32,862 nucleotides of DNA from a virus: the IMG/VR virus record IMGVR_UViG_3300036853_000358, positions 1 through 32,862 of that record, one strand, 5' to 3'. This document shows positions 30,250 through 32,862 of the stretch, piece by piece (positions within the stretch are counted from its first letter, which is position 1; the number at the start of each line of letters is the position of its first letter). Under the pieces are notes generated by a model. It was not told the DNA's origin, did not search any database, and saw nothing but the letters and a program-made list of their open reading frames with translations. A program made the position numbers and the translations under genes.

Positions 30250-31760
30250 CGCCCGTTACGTTCAGCGTCGGCCCGCGCGGGCTCGTGACGCTCGCCCGCG
30301 GCGCGGCAAACCTGCTTGCAAAGATGGACATGGCGCCGACGTTCGTGCGTGTCGGCATGATCGATGCGGCGGGCCGGGCATCGCCGGGCTCGGTCGCGGC
30401 GGCTAAGACCGTAACCGATCCGTCGAAGGGGCTGATTGTGCAGGCGTTCGGCTGGGGCATGGTCACGACGACATACACGGCCGTCGGCGACGTGTTTCAT
30501 ATCGACGTGCAGATCTCGAACACCACGACGGATTTGACCATCACGCAGCTCTGGTTTTACGTGCTCGCACTTGCGCTACCGTCGATCCCGGCGAACATGG
30601 CGACGGCGCACACGATGGGCTTTAATATCGACGCGCCCACCACCAGCTTTTTCGATCTGGGCGCGGCCGGAGCCGTCTCGCTCGTGAACGAAGACGTCGT
30701 AAAGCCGGTCGCGGTCGGCTGGTGGCCGATGTCCTCGCGATCGAAAACGCAGTGGTTCGTGTCGTTGCAGACCGATCCCGGCAGCCTGCACGGCTGGCCG
30801 CCTACACCGAGGCCGATCGCGCCCGGCCAGACGGACCGTTTCAGCGTCTCGCTGCGGTTCGGCGATGCCGGGTCAACGGAAGCGCAACTATCGGCCGATA
30901 TCTATGCGCTCTACGGAAAGACGTTTCCGCCTCCGCCGGCGTTCTCGAACAAACCGATCGCGATGCTCAACATGACGTCGAAGCACCGGCCCGTGCTCGC
31001 GAAGAATCCGCGCGGCTGGTTCTCGGCGGCGCCGTGGGTCGATGTAACGACGCCGCTCGGCATCGCCGCTTTTCATGGCTACCTGCTCGGTTACGCTACC
31101 GGCGCGATCGCCGAAATGCGGCGGGTCGGGGCGCAGGGCGGAATCCTTTGGGACATCGAAGGGCAGGAGTTCGATTGGGCATACGGCGGCGATCCCGGGC
31201 AGGCGGAAGTCGCCGCGCCGGAACTGATCGGCGTGATCGACGAGTTCGTCGCGATGTTCGTCAGCGCGGGCTTCAGAATCGGCTTTACGTTGCGCCCGCA
31301 AACCCTTGATTTAACGAATCACGCCTTCCAGCCGGACGGGCCGGACCCGGGCGGCACGCTCGCCGCAAAGATGGATTACGCGATTAAGCGCTGGGGCGCG
31401 ACGCTGTTCTACGTCGATTCGTCGGTCGTCTCGAACGTGCCAACGGCGGCCGCGATTTTCGAAACGCTGGCGAAAGCGCACCCGGGCGTGCTGATCTTTC
31501 CGGAATGGGAATCGACGCGGCACTACGCCTACACCGTGCCGTACAACAATTCACTGGCGACGATCTACGGACCGCCCGCCGAGGCGCTCGCCGTGTATCC
31601 GGACGCGATCTGCCTGATCGCGCTGAACGACGTTTCGGCCGCTGCGCATCCGGCCGAGCTGCAGGCGGCGGCAGCAGCCGGGAACATTCTGTGCTGGCCC
31701 GGATGGTACCCGAACCCGGCGGGCGATCTGGTTCGCAAGATCTACGCGGGGCTGGCTTAA
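30246..31760 (+). CDS. TIM-barrel, glycosidase-like protein
   Basis: 504 residues from a TTG that overlaps the previous stop. Residues 1-235 are beta-rich (possibly a substrate-binding or attachment part). About 240-500 look like a TIM barrel: NPRGWFSAAPWVDVTT, GGILWDIEGQEFDWAYGGDP with candidate acids in DIEGQE, then GFRIGFTLRPQTLD, and later TLFYVDSS and LIFPEWES. This resembles a group of poorly characterised glycoside-hydrolase-like proteins of soil bacteria. It may degrade a surface polysaccharide. No signal peptide was seen, so it could be a virion depolymerase. Confidence 0.65.
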   Translation: MTPVTFSVGPRGLVTLARGAANLLAKMDMAPTFVRVGMIDAAGRASPGSVAAAKTVTDPSKGLIVQAFGWGMVTTTYTAVGDVFHIDVQISNTTTDLTITQLWFYVLALALPSIPANMATAHTMGFNIDAPTTSFFDLGAAGAVSLVNEDVVKPVAVGWWPMSSRSKTQWFVSLQTDPGSLHGWPPTPRPIAPGQTDRFSVSLRFGDAGSTEAQLSADIYALYGKTFPPPPAFSNKPIAMLNMTSKHRPVLAKNPRGWFSAAPWVDVTTPLGIAAFHGYLLGYATGAIAEMRRVGAQGGILWDIEGQEFDWAYGGDPGQAEVAAPELIGVIDEFVAMFVSAGFRIGFTLRPQTLDLTNHAFQPDGPDPGGTLAAKMDYAIKRWGATLFYVDSSVVSNVPTAAAIFETLAKAHPGVLIFPEWESTRHYAYTVPYNNSLATIYGPPAEALAVYPDAICLIALNDVSAAAHPAELQAAAAAGNILCWPGWYPNPAGDLVRKIYAGLA

Positions 31761-31773
31761 CGAAAGGAACGAT

Positions 31774-32181
31774 ATGGGAACCGCAATAGCACTTGAAAAG
31801 CCCGTAAAGATTGCCGCGCAGACGGTCGATGACTTCGGCGACGTCTGCAAACTGCGCGACGAATTCGCGCCGACCGAACGGCTTTACAACCGGCTGCGCG
31901 AACAACTGAAAGACCTTGTCGCCGACGCCGATCCGGACGCCGAATTCCTCGTCCGTGGCGAACGGTATACGCTCCGGATCTCGGCGCGATCGATTCAGCG
32001 CAAGGTCGATGTGGAGAAGGTAAAGAAGCTGCTGGGCGCGGCGAAGTTTTTAGAGGCGGCGACCGTCACGCTGACGGCGCTCTCGAACTTCCTGACGAAA
32101 CCGCAAATCGAAACAGTCGTGTTTGAAGAGCAGTCAGGCTCCAGGTCCTTCGATCCGATCCCGCTCGCCCGCGACGTCTGA
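31774..32181 (+). CDS. Hypothetical protein
   Basis: 135 residues with AAAGGAAC upstream. The sequence has a helical start (KLRDEFAPTERLYNRLREQLKDLV), a beta segment (EFLVRGERYTLRISARSIQRKVD) and a helical KVKKLLGAAKFLEAA region, ending in a Ser-rich tail. The overall order of helices and strand is loosely like the Gp157 family end, but the family marks are missing. Function unknown. Converges with leftward genes 4 nt later. Confidence 0.62.
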   Translation: MGTAIALEKPVKIAAQTVDDFGDVCKLRDEFAPTERLYNRLREQLKDLVADADPDAEFLVRGERYTLRISARSIQRKVDVEKVKKLLGAAKFLEAATVTLTALSNFLTKPQIETVVFEEQSGSRSFDPIPLARDV

Positions 32182-32185
32182 CGCC

Positions 32186-32356
32186 TTACGGTTCGCCGAT
32201 CGCGCTGACCCAGCCCGGGCGTTCCTTGCGGGCGAGCGCCGCCGACCGCAACCGGCTGGCGTTCGCGTTTGCTGCCGCCCACGTTGCCACGCCAACGATA
32301 AAGCCTATCGCGCAGCCAACGGCGAAGACGACGGCAAGGGCGAGCGCGTGCGTCAT
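32186..32356 (-). CDS. Small single-helix membrane protein
   Basis: 56 residues, ATG 2 nt after the upstream stop. One hydrophobic helix (ALALAVVFAVGCAIGFIVGVATWAA) is followed by a basic tail (SRLRSAALARKERPG). Too short for the usual ORF cutoffs in this frame. Could be a holin- or Rz-like component or an unrelated membrane peptide. Confidence 0.55.
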   Translation of the reverse strand: MTHALALAVVFAVGCAIGFIVGVATWAAANANASRLRSAALARKERPGWVSAIGEP

Positions 32357-32358
32357 CG

Positions 32359-32556
32359 TTACCCGGCGATCTTCAAAGCGTGGTGTTCCACTGTTTTCTG
32401 CAGATCCGACACGGCGGCAGCGTTCCGGATCGCCTCGGTTGAAAGCTGATCGAGCGTCGCTTTCCGTTCGGCGTTCTGTTCCGCCAGATCGCGAACGTTC
32501 CGTTCGAGGGCGTCGATGCGTTTCGCGAGCGAAGCGAGCGTGGGCGTGGCGGCCAT
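32359..32556 (-). CDS. Small coiled-coil protein
   Basis: 65 residues of heptad-like helix (LAKRIDALERNVRDLAEQNAERKATLDQLSTEAIRNAAAV). Start 1 nt after the upstream stop; no Shine-Dalgarno, so probably coupled. It precedes the small membrane protein, and a coiled-coil plus membrane-peptide pair is common in lysis regions. No firm role. Confidence 0.6.
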   Translation of the reverse strand: MAATPTLASLAKRIDALERNVRDLAEQNAERKATLDQLSTEAIRNAAAVSDLQKTVEHHALKIAG

Positions 32557-32557
32557 T

Positions 32558-32800
32558 TCAGAGGACCATGCGGAGCGGGAAAGCCAGCACTTCGGCGGAC
32601 GGCGCGCGCGTTTCCTGCAGTTCCGATTCGAACTGACTGAGATCAGGTTCAGTCGCCGCTGCTGCGATGCGGACGATGAGACACTGAACCTCTATCCCGG
32701 ATTCCGTGGTGCCTTCCCAGACGCGACACGGAACACCATCAGCCAAAGCCGACGTTTTCACCAGAATGACCTTCGACGTGTTTTCGATGGTGATCTTCAC
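32558..32800 (-). CDS. Hypothetical protein
   Basis: 80 residues, GTG start in a GTGA overlap. Beta-rich N-terminal half (MKITIENTSKVILVKT, CRVWEGTTESGIEVQCLIVRIAA) and an acidic C-terminal half (LSQFESELQETRA). Not recognised. Part of the leftward group at the right edge. Confidence 0.6.
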   Translation of the reverse strand: MKITIENTSKVILVKTSALADGVPCRVWEGTTESGIEVQCLIVRIAAAATEPDLSQFESELQETRAPSAEVLAFPLRMVL

Positions 32801-32862
32801 ACCTTGAACCCCTGCGCCGCAAACGCTTCGACGATCGCTGGCCGCGCCAGATCCGTGCCCCT
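32797..32862 (-). CDS. C-terminal end of a leftward gene (partial)
   Basis: Open frame entering from the right edge and ending at 32797-32799, with 21 residues visible (ending in VEAFAAQGFKV). Its stop overlaps the next start (GTGA). Too little remains to identify it. Confidence 0.5.
   Translation of the reverse strand, partial: RGTDLARPAIVEAFAAQGFKV

Overview
The window is a large piece of a tailed-phage genome (siphovirus-like, temperate type) from a GC-rich bacterial host. The evidence is the gene content and order: large terminase, neck proteins, major tail protein, a tail-assembly chaperone pair with a -1 frameshift site, a long tape measure, a baseplate/tail-tip protein and tail fibres, plus a tyrosine integrase and a lambda-O-like initiator gene carrying iterons. 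Ig-like repeats, F5/8C-type domains and the TIM-barrel protein near the right end resemble proteins I associate with Acidobacteriota or similar soil bacteria. That host guess is weak. No tRNA, rRNA or CRISPR array was seen. No portal, maturation protease or major capsid protein is visible, so those genes probably lie outside the window.

Layout. 1-13743 (+): end of a head-region gene, neck genes alternating with ~30-codon ORFs, major tail protein, a strong hairpin, G/G-T chaperones, tape measure, tail tip, two long fibre-like proteins and a small structural protein. 13748-14990 (-): four small genes, one of them holin-like with two membrane helices. 15001-15055: divergent promoter region on a perfect 14-bp inverted repeat. 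15083-17766 (+): small early genes, a Gp157-family protein and a proteasome-beta-like Ntn hydrolase. 17770-18102 (-): one lone gene. 18149-19269 (-): integrase with a classical intrinsic terminator. 19304-24410 (+): replication initiator with an internal iteron origin, then a chain of small genes joined by 4-nt overlaps, an HNH nuclease and a protein with two HTH domains. 24438-25193 (-): BrnT/BrnA toxin-antitoxin plus a zinc-ribbon gene. 25375-28719 (+): ParB-methyltransferase fusion and both terminase subunits. 28877-32181 (+): coiled-coil and membrane proteins that could be lysis-related, a glycosidase-like TIM-barrel protein and an unknown protein. 32186-32862 (-): four small or partial genes.

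How it fits together. The integrase sits between phage modules on both sides, with no host DNA next to it. This fits the circular or virion map of the phage rather than a prophage cut at its attachment site. Early functions (initiator, origin, HNH, HTH regulator) lead into methylation, packaging and then, beyond the window, head genes, with tail genes at the left of the window. Several transcription units start with a TANNNT box whose last base lies exactly 6 nt before the start codon and have no Shine-Dalgarno sequence, which suggests leaderless mRNAs. Genes inside operons use Shine-Dalgarno sites or stop-start overlaps.

The most notable items are the proteasome-like hydrolase, the iteron cluster inside the initiator gene, the leaderless promoter family, the alternating mini-ORFs in the neck operon and the Ig-like repeats shared by four tail proteins.
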